DNA from: Schlesneria sphaerica
GTDB lineage: Bacteria > Planctomycetota > Planctomycetia > Planctomycetales > Planctomycetaceae
Reading direction: 5' to 3'
Assembly: GCF_044336245.1 (NCBI RefSeq)
Contig: NZ_CP172346.1
Span: 1,736,001 to 1,800,000 of the forward strand
Length of the DNA stretch: 64,000 nucleotides
Shown here: one piece after another, positions 1 through 9,146 of the stretch
How positions within the stretch are numbered: the first letter of the stretch is position 1
How the letters are laid out: each line of letters starts with the position of its first letter
The notes under the pieces: generated by a model
What the model saw: only the letters and a program-made list of their open reading frames with translations
Databases searched by the model: none
What the model was told of the DNA's origin: nothing
Made by a program: the position numbers and the translations under genes

Positions 1-52
1 AATCATCATCCAGGAAGAAGAAGAAGAGCTGCTGGGAATCCCACGCAACTAG
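1..52 (+). CDS. C-terminal end of an unidentified protein (partial)
   Basis: The frame ending in TAG at 50-52 is open to the window edge and encodes a C-terminus rich in Glu (three Ile, Gln, five Glu, then LLGIPRN). It is followed by a hairpin and a strong terminator on the same strand, which supports a real plus-strand gene ending here. Only about 16 residues are visible, so no family can be named. Confidence 0.4.
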   Translation, partial: IIIQEEEEELLGIPRN

Positions 53-65
53 TCGCGGTGCACTC

Positions 66-98
66 GCCCGATCGATGCCTTAACCGCATCGATCGGGC
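66..98 (+). terminator. perfect 13-bp stem-loop downstream of the partial gene
   Basis: Arms 66-78 and 86-98 are exact reverse complements with a 7-nt loop. No T-tract follows. It lies 14 nt after the stop codon at 52, so it may protect the 3' end or act as a first terminator ahead of the stronger one at 189-227. Confidence 0.5.
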
Positions 99-188
99 AC
101 TCGATAAAGATCAGCGACAGCCGTAAGCATCCCTTCGCCTGTAAGTCTGATCAACGAAAACTTCCGAGGCTCTGTCGCAAGTCCTCGG

Positions 189-227
189 CCGCCGCAATCC
201 GACCGGGCTGGATTGCGGCGGTTTTTT
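189..227 (+). terminator. Rho-independent terminator
   Basis: A perfect 12-bp G+C-rich stem (189-200 with 210-221) has a 9-nt loop and is followed directly by six T residues at 222-227. This is a textbook intrinsic terminator for transcription entering from the left edge. Confidence 0.85.
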
Positions 228-431
228 CGTTGATGGACAGCCCGTTGAAATTGACCTCGGTCCTCGATCGGATTGAACCGGAGAGGCGGATCCCCAGCTT
301 CCTTGATCAGAGTTCCACGGGGGGTGAACCAGATGACGAGTCGTCATCGCTAATCGAGAGGACACCCCGCTCGTGTATTCGATTGCGTCTCAGATCGGAT
401 ACTGGGAAAGCAACGGACGTAGAAGAGCATG

Positions 432-1919
432 TCAGGCAAGAATTTCTTTGACAACCCGTGCCTGGTCGACCCCTGTCAGCTTCTCTTTGAGACCATTACG
501 TTCGTAGTAAAGGTCACTGTAGTGCAGGCCCAGAAGATGCAGGATTGTCGCATGCCAGTCCGAAACGCTGACACGATCTTCAACGGCCATCAGACCGATT
601 TCGTCGGTGGAGCCATGAACGGTTCCGGCTTTGATTCCGGCCCCCGCCATCCAGCTGGTGAACGCGTTCTTGTTGTGATCGCGCCCCGATGTCACTGACT
701 CGTCTCCTCCGCGTAGCTGTGCGATCGGCAATCGCCCAAATTCGCCTCCCCACAAGACAAGGACGCTGTCAAACAGCCCTCGCGCTTTCAGATCATTCAG
801 GAGTGCTGCGACAGGTTTATCAGTACGGTCACAGGCCTTCTGAAGTTCGGTTTGCAGATGATCGTGTGTGTCCCAGATCTGTGAGTCGATATAGAGCTGG
901 ACAAATCGAACGCCACGTTCCACCAGTCGGCGTGCAATCAGACATCGCCGACCATAAGAATCAGTGATCTTGTCTCCGATGCCGTATGCCTCAAGCGTTT
1001 GCTGGGTCTCCTGAGAAAGATCCAGAGCTTCCGGAGCCATCAACTGCATCCGGGCCGCGAGCTCGTAACTGGCGATTCGAGCGTCAAGTTGTGCTTGTCC
1101 AGGGCGTCGACTGCGGTGCAGGCGATCGAGTCGTCCGATGAGGCTTCTCTCTGCATTCGTGACTTCGTCGGGCTCATCAAATTCCCTGTCGAGATTCAGA
1201 ACGGGTGTTCCCGTCGCTTTAAAGCGAGTTCCCTGATAAATCGGGGGCAGATAACCCGATGCCCAGCTCTGCGTGCCGTTGACCGGAAGTCCCAGGGGAT
1301 CATCGAGCACGACATAGGCAGGCAAGTTAGCGGACTCGGAACCGAGTCCATAGGTGACCCACGAACCAAGCGACGGCTGCCCGGGAATCGTCCTGCCACT
1401 GTGAATGTGATACAGAGCCGGTTCGTGAGTGAGATTGACTGTGTGCATGGAGCGGATCATGGCGACATCGTCCACGCACTTCGCAAAGTGCGGCATCGCA
1501 TTCGATACCCACATTCCACTTTGGCCATGCTGAGCAAACTTGAACGGGGTCCGCATCAGCGCACCACCCGAGCCGGGCGATTCGACCTCACCGGCAATCT
1601 TCTCGAAGTAGGATTGGCCATGTCGGCGATCCAGCTCTGGCTTGGGATCGAACAGGTCCATCTGACTGGGACCACCATTCATGAAGAGATGAATGACGGC
1701 TTTGGCCTTAGGCTCAAAATTCGGCCGCCGCGGCGCAAGGTCAAACGTTTGCCTGGAACCCTGGGACGTTGTGGAATCCGCCTCGATTTCACCGTAGGCA
1801 TCGCGACACAACATCGACGCCAGGGCAGCGCCATAGATGCCCGAACCGACGTTCTCAAAGAATCGTCGGCGACCCATCAGTTGATGAAGGATGGATTGAC
1901 ATTGTCTGGAATCAAACAT
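432..1919 (-). CDS. DUF1501 domain protein, exported
   Basis: The 495-residue protein belongs to the DUF1501 family, an alkaline-phosphatase/sulfatase-fold family greatly expanded in planctomycetes. The N-terminus has a run of three Arg followed by FF and a hydrophobic stretch (about residues 17-36), resembling a twin-arginine signal. Family-like segments include HLFMNGGPSQMDLFDPKP (about residues 76-93) and WGGEFGRLP in the C-terminal half. It lies 9 bp after the PSCyt/DUF1553 gene on the same strand, the usual pairing, and the two are probably co-transcribed. No enzymatic activity is established for the family; a surface or exported role is inferred. Confidence 0.92.
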   Translation of the reverse strand: MFDSRQCQSILHQLMGRRRFFENVGSGIYGAALASMLCRDAYGEIEADSTTSQGSRQTFDLAPRRPNFEPKAKAVIHLFMNGGPSQMDLFDPKPELDRRHGQSYFEKIAGEVESPGSGGALMRTPFKFAQHGQSGMWVSNAMPHFAKCVDDVAMIRSMHTVNLTHEPALYHIHSGRTIPGQPSLGSWVTYGLGSESANLPAYVVLDDPLGLPVNGTQSWASGYLPPIYQGTRFKATGTPVLNLDREFDEPDEVTNAERSLIGRLDRLHRSRRPGQAQLDARIASYELAARMQLMAPEALDLSQETQQTLEAYGIGDKITDSYGRRCLIARRLVERGVRFVQLYIDSQIWDTHDHLQTELQKACDRTDKPVAALLNDLKARGLFDSVLVLWGGEFGRLPIAQLRGGDESVTSGRDHNKNAFTSWMAGAGIKAGTVHGSTDEIGLMAVEDRVSVSDWHATILHLLGLHYSDLYYERNGLKEKLTGVDQARVVKEILA

Positions 1920-1928
1920 GGGAATTCC

Positions 1929-4900
1929 TCAGTCGACATACATGAATTCTGCGGAATTCATCAGTGCATGACACAGATTCGTCAGGGTCTGTACGCTCAG
2001 TTCTGCCGTTGACTCATGAGCGGCCTGCTCGAGCGAAACGCTGTTCCCAGCCGAAGAAGCGGGTGGTTCCGGCAGGGTCGCGTGCCACTTTGCGAAAAGT
2101 TCGTCAAAGGACTGCGTGACCAGTTCCAGTTCCGCAGCATCGGGTTGGCGTCCGACCGCGAGAGCGAAGGCGCGCTGAATCTGAGAAGTTCGATCGGTGC
2201 CGACATCCTGGATAATTCGTTCCGCCATGGCTCGTGACCAGTCATGCACCATCTTATTGTTGAGCAAGTGCAAGGCCTGTGGTGCGACGGTGGCAACAGT
2301 CCGCTCGACGCAATTGGGGGCCATCTGAGGCAAGTCGAAATCTTCCAGAATCGTTGACGACTGCGATCGACGCTGCAGGACGTAGATACTCCGTCGCCAT
2401 CCTTTCTCAGACCCGACAGACGTGACGAGTCCGTCATCGCGTCGTTCTACCCGTTCTGCCGGTCCGAACTGTGTAGGATCCAGCTTGCCTGAAACGAACA
2501 GCAGCGAATCACGCAGAACCTCGGCTTCTAACCTCCTGAGCGGGTACCGCGATAGCAGACGGTTATCAAGGTCCCTGTTTGCATGCTCTTCGGTGATCTC
2601 GGACGATTGCCGGTAAGTGCTTGAGGTCATGATCAGCCGGTGAATCGCTTTGATACTCCAGCCTCGTTCGACGAATTGAATCGAAAGCCAATCCAATAGT
2701 TCGGGATGCGTTGGAACCTGCCCAGCCCGCCCGAAGTTATCGAGACTCTTCACGATTCCATGTTGAAAATGATGTTTCCAGATCCGGTTTGTCATCACGC
2801 GGGCCGTCAACGGATGTCGCGGATCAACCAGCCACCGCGCGAACGCCAGACGTCGGCCGGTCTTCCGGGAATCCTCCCAGGGAGGGATGACGGAGTACGG
2901 CGCGACCGCATCGGCGAGCACTGCGGGAACGCCTGGATCAACTTCCTTTCCTGGCGAAAGGTAGTTTCCACGCCGCAGAATGTACGTTGGAGTTGGTTGG
3001 CCTCGGTCCCATAAGGCGTGAATGAACGGTTCATTCGGGTTCAGTTCCGACTTAAGTCTCTTGATCTGCTTGAAGGAATCTCGTGCCAGATCTTTGAATG
3101 CGGGATCCAGTTCCTCAAGACTGTCCATGTCGATCTTGAGCAGCTTCTCGAACTTGGTGACGAGATACTTCTGTACCTCGTTCCGCTTGTCACGTGGCGC
3201 CAGCGCTGCAGCGCGGAGGTCTTCATGCAAGATTTCGGGGAGTTGAGGCAAATGTTTTTCGAGTTGAGCGGTGACCAATTCCCGCTGCCTGGCTTCCAGA
3301 GGCGTTTGAATCGCTTCGATCATCCCCTTCAGACGCTTCTGTTCGGCTTCCCATGCGGCTTTCTCTTCCGAGGGGACGTAGGTCAGACCGCGCAGCGGGA
3401 AATCCTGATTCGCTTTGGAGGGTCGCAGCCAGTCGTTTTCATCAAGGGCCCCCTTGAGAATCGCGGCCAGACTGTAGTAATCGCGATGCGGAATGGGATC
3501 GAATTTATGCGAATGGCAACGGGCACACTTCACGGTTAACCCCATGACCGATGAAGTGAGAACGTCAATTTCGGACGCGATGACGTCCAGACGATCCGGC
3601 ACAAAGTTTGTCAGCCCGTTGTAGGTTCCGTCTGGCGCCATTCGCAGAAAACCGGTTGCAACAAGATTGTCATAGATCTCTTCGGTGACGTCGGGAGCGT
3701 TCTCATAGTCGACCAGTTCATCCCCGGCGATTTGCTCGAGCAGGAAACGGTCATAGGGTTTGTCGTTGTTGAACGAACGGATGACGTAGTCACGATACCG
3801 GTAAGCAAAGTGGCGGATGGGATCTTCCGCATTCACACCATCGGAGTCCGAGTATCCAGCCAGATCGAGCCAGTATCTTCCCCACCGCTCGCCGTAGTGA
3901 CGGGACTCCAGCAGCCGATCGATCAACTTCTCGTAGGCCGCAGGGTCCGGGTCCTTGATAAAACGCTCGACGTCCTCAGGTGTGGGAGGAAGCCCGATCA
4001 GATCGAACGTCGCTCGCCTGATAAGCGTTCTCCGGTCTGAATCGGGAGACAGTGTTAATCCAACTCCTTTGAGTTTTTCGAGCACGAACGCGTCGATCGG
4101 GTTGCGGATACGGTGCTCCGATTCGAATCTCGGAACATCGTGCGCGACCGGAGACTTGAACGACCAGAACTGTTTGTCTTCATCAGTGACTTCCGACTCA
4201 ATCTCCGCCGGATCCCGTTCGGTGCGATTTGCCGCCAATGGTGCCCCCGCCGCAATCCATTTCGCCACCGTTTCAACCTCGGCCGTTTCGATCACTTTTA
4301 CGGATGCACTGGCCAGCCGACGCAGTGGAGGCATTTCTCCCGCATGAATCTTCTTCAGAATCAGGCTTTCGGAAGGTCGTTTGAGGTTAATCGCGGGTCC
4401 CGATTTGCCACCTGACAGCATCGACTGGCGCGATCGCAGATCGAGCCCCCCTTCCTTAACACGGCCGTTGTGACAGACGGCACAGCGCAACAGCATAATC
4501 TGAGAGACTTGCCGCTCTGTGATTACGGGTTCAGCAACGACGTCAGGTTGCGAAAAACGGGCTCCGCCTACGATCCATTCCTGCAGGCGTCCGGTCTCTT
4601 CTGGAGTTAGAGGCTCGGTCGAATCCGCCGGTGGCATCAATTCGTCATGTATCACCTCGAAAAGCAGACTCTCCTCCGGTTTACCTGCCACAATAACCGG
4701 ACCGCTCGAACTTCCACGGGCGATACCGGACTGCGAGCTCAGATTCAATTCTGCTTTCTGAACCTTCTCGCCGTGACAGGTAAAGCATTTGTGCTGCAGG
4801 ATGGGCAGGATATCTCGCTCGAATACGTAGTATTCCGAATTAGCTTTGTTTTCCTTTGTTTCTTCCGCTCCGTCCACGGCTCGTGCAGTTGACCAGAGCT

Positions 4901-4940
4901 GACAAAAGGCCACTAGGAGATAAAGAAATACTCTACGCAT
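1929..4940 (-). CDS. PSD1/planctomycete cytochrome C domain protein (DUF1549, DUF1553)
   Basis: The protein has the typical order of the planctomycete family: signal peptide, two cytochrome-C-like PSCyt1 segments with CxxCH motifs (about residues 52-56 and 153-157), DUF1549 (about 275-487, including a third CARCH motif near 472-476), then DUF1553 (about 660-970). The CxxCH motifs suggest covalent haem and an electron-transfer role outside the cytoplasm, but substrates are unknown. The start is placed at the ATG at 4940 because it begins directly with Met-Arg-Arg and a hydrophobic signal segment; a longer frame to 5024 exists but adds a non-signal-like extension. It is followed after 9 bp by its DUF1501 partner. 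Confidence 0.92.
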   Translation of the reverse strand: MRRVFLYLLVAFCQLWSTARAVDGAEETKENKANSEYYVFERDILPILQHKCFTCHGEKVQKAELNLSSQSGIARGSSSGPVIVAGKPEESLLFEVIHDELMPPADSTEPLTPEETGRLQEWIVGGARFSQPDVVAEPVITERQVSQIMLLRCAVCHNGRVKEGGLDLRSRQSMLSGGKSGPAINLKRPSESLILKKIHAGEMPPLRRLASASVKVIETAEVETVAKWIAAGAPLAANRTERDPAEIESEVTDEDKQFWSFKSPVAHDVPRFESEHRIRNPIDAFVLEKLKGVGLTLSPDSDRRTLIRRATFDLIGLPPTPEDVERFIKDPDPAAYEKLIDRLLESRHYGERWGRYWLDLAGYSDSDGVNAEDPIRHFAYRYRDYVIRSFNNDKPYDRFLLEQIAGDELVDYENAPDVTEEIYDNLVATGFLRMAPDGTYNGLTNFVPDRLDVIASEIDVLTSSVMGLTVKCARCHSHKFDPIPHRDYYSLAAILKGALDENDWLRPSKANQDFPLRGLTYVPSEEKAAWEAEQKRLKGMIEAIQTPLEARQRELVTAQLEKHLPQLPEILHEDLRAAALAPRDKRNEVQKYLVTKFEKLLKIDMDSLEELDPAFKDLARDSFKQIKRLKSELNPNEPFIHALWDRGQPTPTYILRRGNYLSPGKEVDPGVPAVLADAVAPYSVIPPWEDSRKTGRRLAFARWLVDPRHPLTARVMTNRIWKHHFQHGIVKSLDNFGRAGQVPTHPELLDWLSIQFVERGWSIKAIHRLIMTSSTYRQSSEITEEHANRDLDNRLLSRYPLRRLEAEVLRDSLLFVSGKLDPTQFGPAERVERRDDGLVTSVGSEKGWRRSIYVLQRRSQSSTILEDFDLPQMAPNCVERTVATVAPQALHLLNNKMVHDWSRAMAERIIQDVGTDRTSQIQRAFALAVGRQPDAAELELVTQSFDELFAKWHATLPEPPASSAGNSVSLEQAAHESTAELSVQTLTNLCHALMNSAEFMYVD

Positions 4941-5655
4941 AGACCAGCACAGAAAAGAGACCAGGGATGATGCAGAGAAATTGAATACAGAAACAATCAT
5001 ACATGATACTTCGCAGCACAGCACAATGGCAGGATCCTCCTACCGAAAATCCTGGGCGATGACTTAATGTCGGGTCATCCCGAATGCACTTTCTATTCGC
5101 ATCCAAAGAACGGCGACGAAATGAAGTACAGACCTGAATGAGAACGAGAGATCACATCGGTACGTAGCTGCCGTGAAACGGTTCCGGGATCAGGAGTCCG
5201 GTCGATCTGCTCGCTCGCGCTTTGCCGATGCAGAAAAGTGCTTCGCATGACCGCGACAACTCAATGATCAAACGTGCCGACCCAGGTCTCCTAAAGTCCA
5301 TCCGAACAAAGTCGCCGTATTGTCCTGATCAACCGGAAGGAAATGAGCGCCGTGAGCAAGAGGTGAATTGACCAGTTGGCCAGAAAGCCATTCATGTATT
5401 TGGCCGAAGCCCCGGTGATGAGGCGGATCGACCATATTAAAGTCTTGTACAAACGAACTGACGCTGCATCAATCTTTAAAAGAGAGATGCAGCGTGTACC
5501 ACGGCAGAAAGTCCCTAACGGCGCGCCGGTGTGGGTACGATGTAAGTCGACTCACGAATACGGAGAGCCAGAAACCAAGAGAGACTCCATGCATGAGACG
5601 CGGTTTCGTTAGTAAAAACGAGGAGAGCCCTTCGTTTTATGGGCTTGGTCTGCCA
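4941..5655. other. intergenic region upstream of the IS3 element
   Basis: This stretch of about 700 bp separates the PSCyt gene start from the IS. It must hold the promoter of the PSCyt/DUF1501 pair. A 10-bp stem (5461-5470 with 5486-5495, 15-nt loop) and a short AGCCC/GGGCT hairpin near 5625-5644 are visible. Small open frames (for example 5376-5612) show no family likeness. It may include debris from earlier insertions, but nothing recognisable remains. Confidence 0.5.
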
Positions 5656-5665
5656 TGGTTGAAAT

Positions 5666-5686
5666 GTACCACCAGTAATGAGAGTC
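5666..5686 (+). repeat. left inverted repeat of the IS3 element (inner part)
   Basis: This 21-bp segment pairs with 6904-6924 in inverted orientation, 16 of 21 identical, with the conserved outer GTACCA and inner GAGTC blocks. It lies 32 bp before the orfA start codon, where IS3-family terminal repeats are expected. Confidence 0.6.
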
Positions 5687-5717
5687 TTTTTGCCGAATTA
5701 AGGCAAGGAGATTGGAG

Positions 5718-6005
5718 ATGCCGAAAGGTGTTGGGAAACGTCACAGCGCGGCTCAGATCGTGGAGAAGCTGCGTGATTGTGATGCGATGTTGAAGTCAGG
5801 TAAGTCGGTATCGGAAGTGGTTCAGCACCTCGGGATCAGCGAGCAGACTTACTACCGTTGGCGGAGCAAGTACGGCGGGATGAGTTCAGACGAAGCGAAG
5901 CGTCTGAAGGAGCTGGAAACAGAGAACGCGCGGTTGAAGAAGCTTCTGGCTGAAGCGGAGCTGGACAAAGCGATGCTGAAAGAGATCGCCTCGGGAAACT
6001 GGTGA
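5718..6005 (+). CDS. IS3-family transposase OrfA
   Basis: The 95-residue protein has an N-terminal helix-turn-helix (about residues 10-55, including LGISEQTYYRW) and a C-terminal leucine-zipper coiled coil (about 60-90, KELETENARLKKLL), the standard OrfA layout for end binding and multimerisation. The ATG at 5718 has an AAGGAG ribosome binding site 7 nt upstream. Its stop TGA (6003-6005) overlaps the GTG start of orfB by the sequence GTGA, consistent with translational coupling or a frameshift between the two. Confidence 0.9.
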   Translation: MPKGVGKRHSAAQIVEKLRDCDAMLKSGKSVSEVVQHLGISEQTYYRWRSKYGGMSSDEAKRLKELETENARLKKLLAEAELDKAMLKEIASGNW

Positions 6006-6905
6006 GCCCTTCCCGCAAGCGTGAAGCTGTGGACCATCTGGAGAGCTCGTTTTCGGTCAGTGAACGTCGCGCGTGCCGTGTGTTGAGCCAGCCGCGCAGT
6101 AGTCACCGTTATGAACGGCAACCCTCTTGTGACGAAGGGCGGCTGTTATCCCGGATTCACGAGTTGGTTCTTCAGCACCCGCGTTTCGGGTATCGCCGGA
6201 TCACGGTTCTGTTGCAGCGGGTAGGGTTTGAAGCCGGGTTTGATCGTGTGTATCGGCTGTGGCGTCGCGAAGGTCTCAAGGTGCAGAAAAAAGCGACGAA
6301 AGAAGCGACGTCTCGGTGCCAGTGTCAATCGCTGCAATCGCGTTCGTGTGGAGCGGAAGAACCATGTCTGGGCGTGGGATTTCATCTTCGATCGAACGTC
6401 GAACGGGACCAGCCTGAAGTGGTTGAGCGTGGTCGATGAATTCACTCGCGAATGTTTGTGTTTGAAGGTGGCTCGCCGGATGACAAGCGAGGACATCATC
6501 GAGGTGTTGCGCGGCCTGTTTGTGGCTCACGGTGTACCGGCACATATCCGGAGTGACAACGGACCGGAGTTTATTGCCAAAGCGTTGCGGAATTGGCTGG
6601 AGCGGTCATCGGTGGGGCCGCTGTGCATCGAGCCTGGTTCACCGTGGGAGAATGGCTACGCGGAAAGTTTTCATTCGAAGGTGCGGGATGAGTTTCTGGC
6701 CTGCGAAGTGTTTGAATCACTGCGTTCAGCGACGAGCCTGGGCCTGTCGTGGCGACGTCAGTACAACGAAGTGCGACCTCACAGTTCGCTTGGGTATCAG
6801 ACCCCGGCGGAGTTCGCGCGAACGTGCGGTCCTTCCGCTACGGCTCCGGCGAAGACGCCTGCGCCTCCGCTCCAGGCCCACACGTTCAGCCCCCTACAGA
6901 CCTGA
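6002..6905 (+). pseudogene. IS3-family transposase OrfB, interrupted by a frameshift
   Basis: Two overlapping frames together make one OrfB. The first (from GTG 6002) carries the HTH_21-like N-terminal part ending near VYRLWRREGLKVQKK. The second supplies the rve integrase core with the DDE residues in DFIFD, SDNGPEF and NGYAESFHSK, and ends at TGA 6903-6905. The frames join at an A6 run at 6287-6292; with five As the reading is VQKKRRKKRRLG and continues into the catalytic domain, as expected for relatives. The element is therefore probably inactive unless the slip is corrected during transcription or translation, or the extra A is a sequencing error. Confidence 0.85.
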
Positions 6906-6924
6906 CTCTTATCACAACTGGTAC
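6904..6924 (-). repeat. right inverted repeat of the IS3 element (inner part)
   Basis: This 21-bp segment is the partner of 5666-5686, 16 of 21 identical in inverted orientation. It overlaps the last codons of orfB, a common arrangement at the right end of IS3-family elements. Confidence 0.6.
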
Positions 6925-6945
6925 GGAAATCACCGGCAGGCCAGG

Positions 6946-7407
6946 CTACTTCAACTTCAATTCATAAGTCACGTCAGTTTGAGGGGAGCCTTCCTCGACT
7001 GTCAACTTGTACTCATTTTTGGCGGGGTTCTTGTATTTTCCCTTGAACAAGTCGACGCCACTGTCGTTCTTCTTCATCTTCGGGACATACTCGAATCCGA
7101 GTGTATAATTTCCTGGCGCGAGTCCATCGCATGCAGTGTAAGTGGACCAGCAGAAATTCCCCTCATCGTCCGTCCTGCACTCCTTGAGCGGAGTCGCTGG
7201 CGGCGAACCATACAAGTAAAGATTCACCCCCGCTTGCGGCTCTCCATCAATCATCACAGTTCCACTGACAGGTACGACCGCCTCAAGTGCATCTTTGCCA
7301 GAAAGCTTCTTCAATCGCTCCGGCGACATATCCCCCTTGTTCGATCCACACCCTGTCAGAAGAGAGACGAACAGCAACGTGAACGCAGTATGACGAATGA
7401 ATGCCAT
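6946..7407 (-). CDS. small lipoprotein, carboxypeptidase-regulatory-like fold
   Basis: The protein of about 153 residues starts with a lipoprotein signal (MAFIRHTAFTLLFVSLLTGC, lipobox LLTGC) and continues with a beta-rich domain (about residues 45-153) of the type found in planctomycete small lipoproteins: PVSGTVMIDG, a GxF segment after TDDE, and a GLAPGNYTLGFEYV strand. Start chosen at ATG 7407 because it places the signal peptide at the N-terminus; the open frame extends to 7488. It follows the DUF1559 gene by about 125 bp on the same strand, the pairing also seen at 51993-53647. The IS3 element ends just after its stop. Confidence 0.85.
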   Translation of the reverse strand: MAFIRHTAFTLLFVSLLTGCGSNKGDMSPERLKKLSGKDALEAVVPVSGTVMIDGEPQAGVNLYLYGSPPATPLKECRTDDEGNFCWSTYTACDGLAPGNYTLGFEYVPKMKKNDSGVDLFKGKYKNPAKNEYKLTVEEGSPQTDVTYELKLK

Positions 7408-7531
7408 TGCCAGCCAAACCCTTGTCAGGAAAAATATCTGTAGAGGTAGAGACAGCCTGGGCTTCAAAGCTTGAAACCCAGGCATCATATCGAAAAAAAG
7501 GCGGCGAGAGCGTTCGGCCTGGTTATCAGGC

Positions 7532-8644
7532 TTAGAACTCTCCTACAGGGGTTCCATCGGCAATGATGTAAACCCGGTTCATGGTCAGGCGATCAATGTT
7601 CTGGCTGATGAAGCGGACGGCGCCGTCTGCCATCAGGAACTGTGCCCCACCAACATGGAAGCTGTAGAAGTTCCATTTGTTGTTACAGTTGATTGTGCAG
7701 TCACCCCCGGGTCGGCCGGCGACGCTGCTGCTGCCGGGAGCGATTCCTCGCATGAAGTGACCTGTTGAGTGCTGCCAATCGTTCCACGAATCACCCATGA
7801 GTCCCACACCTTCATCGGTCAGGTTACCAACGACTTTACCCATGGCGTACTCTTTGGCGTCTGGTCGCGAAGATTCACCGCAGATCATTGTGTTGGAGGT
7901 ACCGTCCGTAATTTGCGAGATCCTGACACCACAACTGTATGGACCACCGTCGCCAGTTTCGATGTCGAGAACTGCGCCGGTGTAGAAGTTGCCCAAGGCA
8001 CCCTGGTTGTCGTTCATGTTTCCCCCAGGAGCCATCCCGACGTAATCGAGTGCACCGCCGGCATGGTACATCTGCGTGCCAAACGTATCCGACAGCCAGT
8101 CATCAACATAGGCAGGGCGCAAATTGCCCGAACGTGGAGTCGAAGGACAGATGAAGGATGGAATGACGGATCCAGCGATCGCAGCAAAGTTCTGCGATCC
8201 GGAGTAGGTTCCCCCTTTGGCGTAGTTTGGTGGAGGGCCACCCGTTGCGGAACCAAATCCCATGGCAACACTGAAGTTAATCGTGTTGTAGAGGTTTGTC
8301 TGATCAATGTAAGGCAGGACTAATTCAGGCCAGGCGTGCACGTTGAAGTCGGCACGGCCGGCAGGTTGTTCATCGACGCCTTCGCCGATACTCGGACCAC
8401 TGGCTTCGCTGACCAGATACAGCGCACCGGGGAAGTTACCGAATGTGCTTTCGTAGTTGTGGAATGCCAGACCCAGCTGCTTCAAGTTGTTTCGGCATTG
8501 TGTCCGGCGTGCCGCTTCACGTGCCTGCTGGACGGCGGGCAACAGCAAGGCAATCAAGACAGCAATGATCGCGATCACCACGAGCAATTCAATCAGCGTG
8601 AATCCCCGCTGCCGTCTACGGCTTCTTTCAGTGGACAATAACAT
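7532..8644 (-). CDS. DUF1559 protein with prepilin-type N-terminus
   Basis: This 370-residue protein has a type IV prepilin-like leader and cleavage site (RGFTLIELLVVIAIIAVL, about residues 14-31), a conserved helix (QQAREAARRTQCRNNLKQLG), and a DUF1559 domain ending with the H-x9-DG motif (HVGGAQFLMADG). The mature protein is expected to be held in the membrane or assembled into pseudopilus-like structures after prepilin peptidase cleavage; its precise job is unknown. The ATG at 8644 is preceded by a GAGGAG ribosome binding site. It heads a two-gene unit with the lipoprotein at 6946-7407. Confidence 0.93.
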   Translation of the reverse strand: MLLSTERSRRRQRGFTLIELLVVIAIIAVLIALLLPAVQQAREAARRTQCRNNLKQLGLAFHNYESTFGNFPGALYLVSEASGPSIGEGVDEQPAGRADFNVHAWPELVLPYIDQTNLYNTINFSVAMGFGSATGGPPPNYAKGGTYSGSQNFAAIAGSVIPSFICPSTPRSGNLRPAYVDDWLSDTFGTQMYHAGGALDYVGMAPGGNMNDNQGALGNFYTGAVLDIETGDGGPYSCGVRISQITDGTSNTMICGESSRPDAKEYAMGKVVGNLTDEGVGLMGDSWNDWQHSTGHFMRGIAPGSSSVAGRPGGDCTINCNNKWNFYSFHVGGAQFLMADGAVRFISQNIDRLTMNRVYIIADGTPVGEF

Positions 8645-9146
8645 CTAGAAAACTCCTCTTCAAAAAAGAAAAAAACGCTCGCACGGCAAGGCAATCAATG
8701 CGAGTTTGCACGACGAAAAAGCGCGTGCGTCCCCTAACGGAATTCAATGAGTGGCGACCAGAAACAGGTGTACGAGATGAAGGTAGACATCAATATACAT
8801 CGAAAATTACAGGAAACTAACGAAGAGATCACCAAGATTTTCGCAATTTTCGATGAAAAGTCGCACATTCCCTTCACGGAATTCACGAGTAGAACAGGCT
8901 ACCTTTAGAAATCGTAATGGAAGACGAGCGCGCCCTTATTCATGGAATTGCGAACGCAAAACATTTGATTTGATACTGCAGTCAGAATTCAGATATGTCA
9001 GTCGATGTGATTTATGAAGCACTCGGATGACGAATCACCCTGCCTACCTTTCACCTGATCTTCAGGTTTCAAGTTCGACACGTTCCCGTGTGCTCATGAC
9101 CTATGTTATCACCTGTGAGAACAACTTGTGCAACTGATCAAAGATA
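8645..9146. other. intergenic region upstream of the DUF1559 gene
   Basis: About 500 bp, distinctly more A+T-rich than the genes around it (especially 8780-9000), between the HEAT-repeat gene end and the DUF1559 start. It probably contains the promoter for the minus-strand DUF1559/lipoprotein unit. A weak palindrome (ACCTGA-TCT-TCAGGT, 9053-9067) is near the end of the HEAT gene. No coding frame is convincing. Confidence 0.5.

Larger units (their letters stand above)
53..431. other. intergenic region between converging genes
   Basis: The region lies between the end of the truncated plus-strand gene and the end of the minus-strand DUF1501 gene. It holds two hairpins (66-98 and 189-227, listed separately) and a short palindrome centred near 340 (8-bp arms at 332-339 and 341-348). 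No credible coding frame was seen. Confidence 0.6.
5656..6938 (+). mobile_element. IS3-family insertion sequence (approximate ends)
   Basis: An orfA/orfB transposase pair lies between imperfect inverted repeats: 5666-5686 and 6904-6924 match in 16 of 21 positions when one is reverse-complemented. The outermost bases are uncertain. TG at 5656 and CA at 6937-6938 would give the TG...CA ends common in the family, but the outer 10-15 bp align poorly, and no target duplication could be fixed (a GCCA tetramer occurs at 5652-5655 and 6940-6943 but does not fit these ends exactly). The right end lies only a few bases from the stop codon of the neighbouring lipoprotein gene. Confidence 0.75.

Noticed and set aside
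999..2012. Long plus-strand open frame of 337 codons opposite the DUF1501 gene
   Set aside because: It lies fully antisense to a well-supported DUF1501/PSCyt pair and its translation has no family likeness.
5376..5612. Open frame of 78 codons upstream of the IS3 element, considered as a remnant gene or intron end
   Set aside because: No match to group II intron structural blocks or to any protein family that I recognise.
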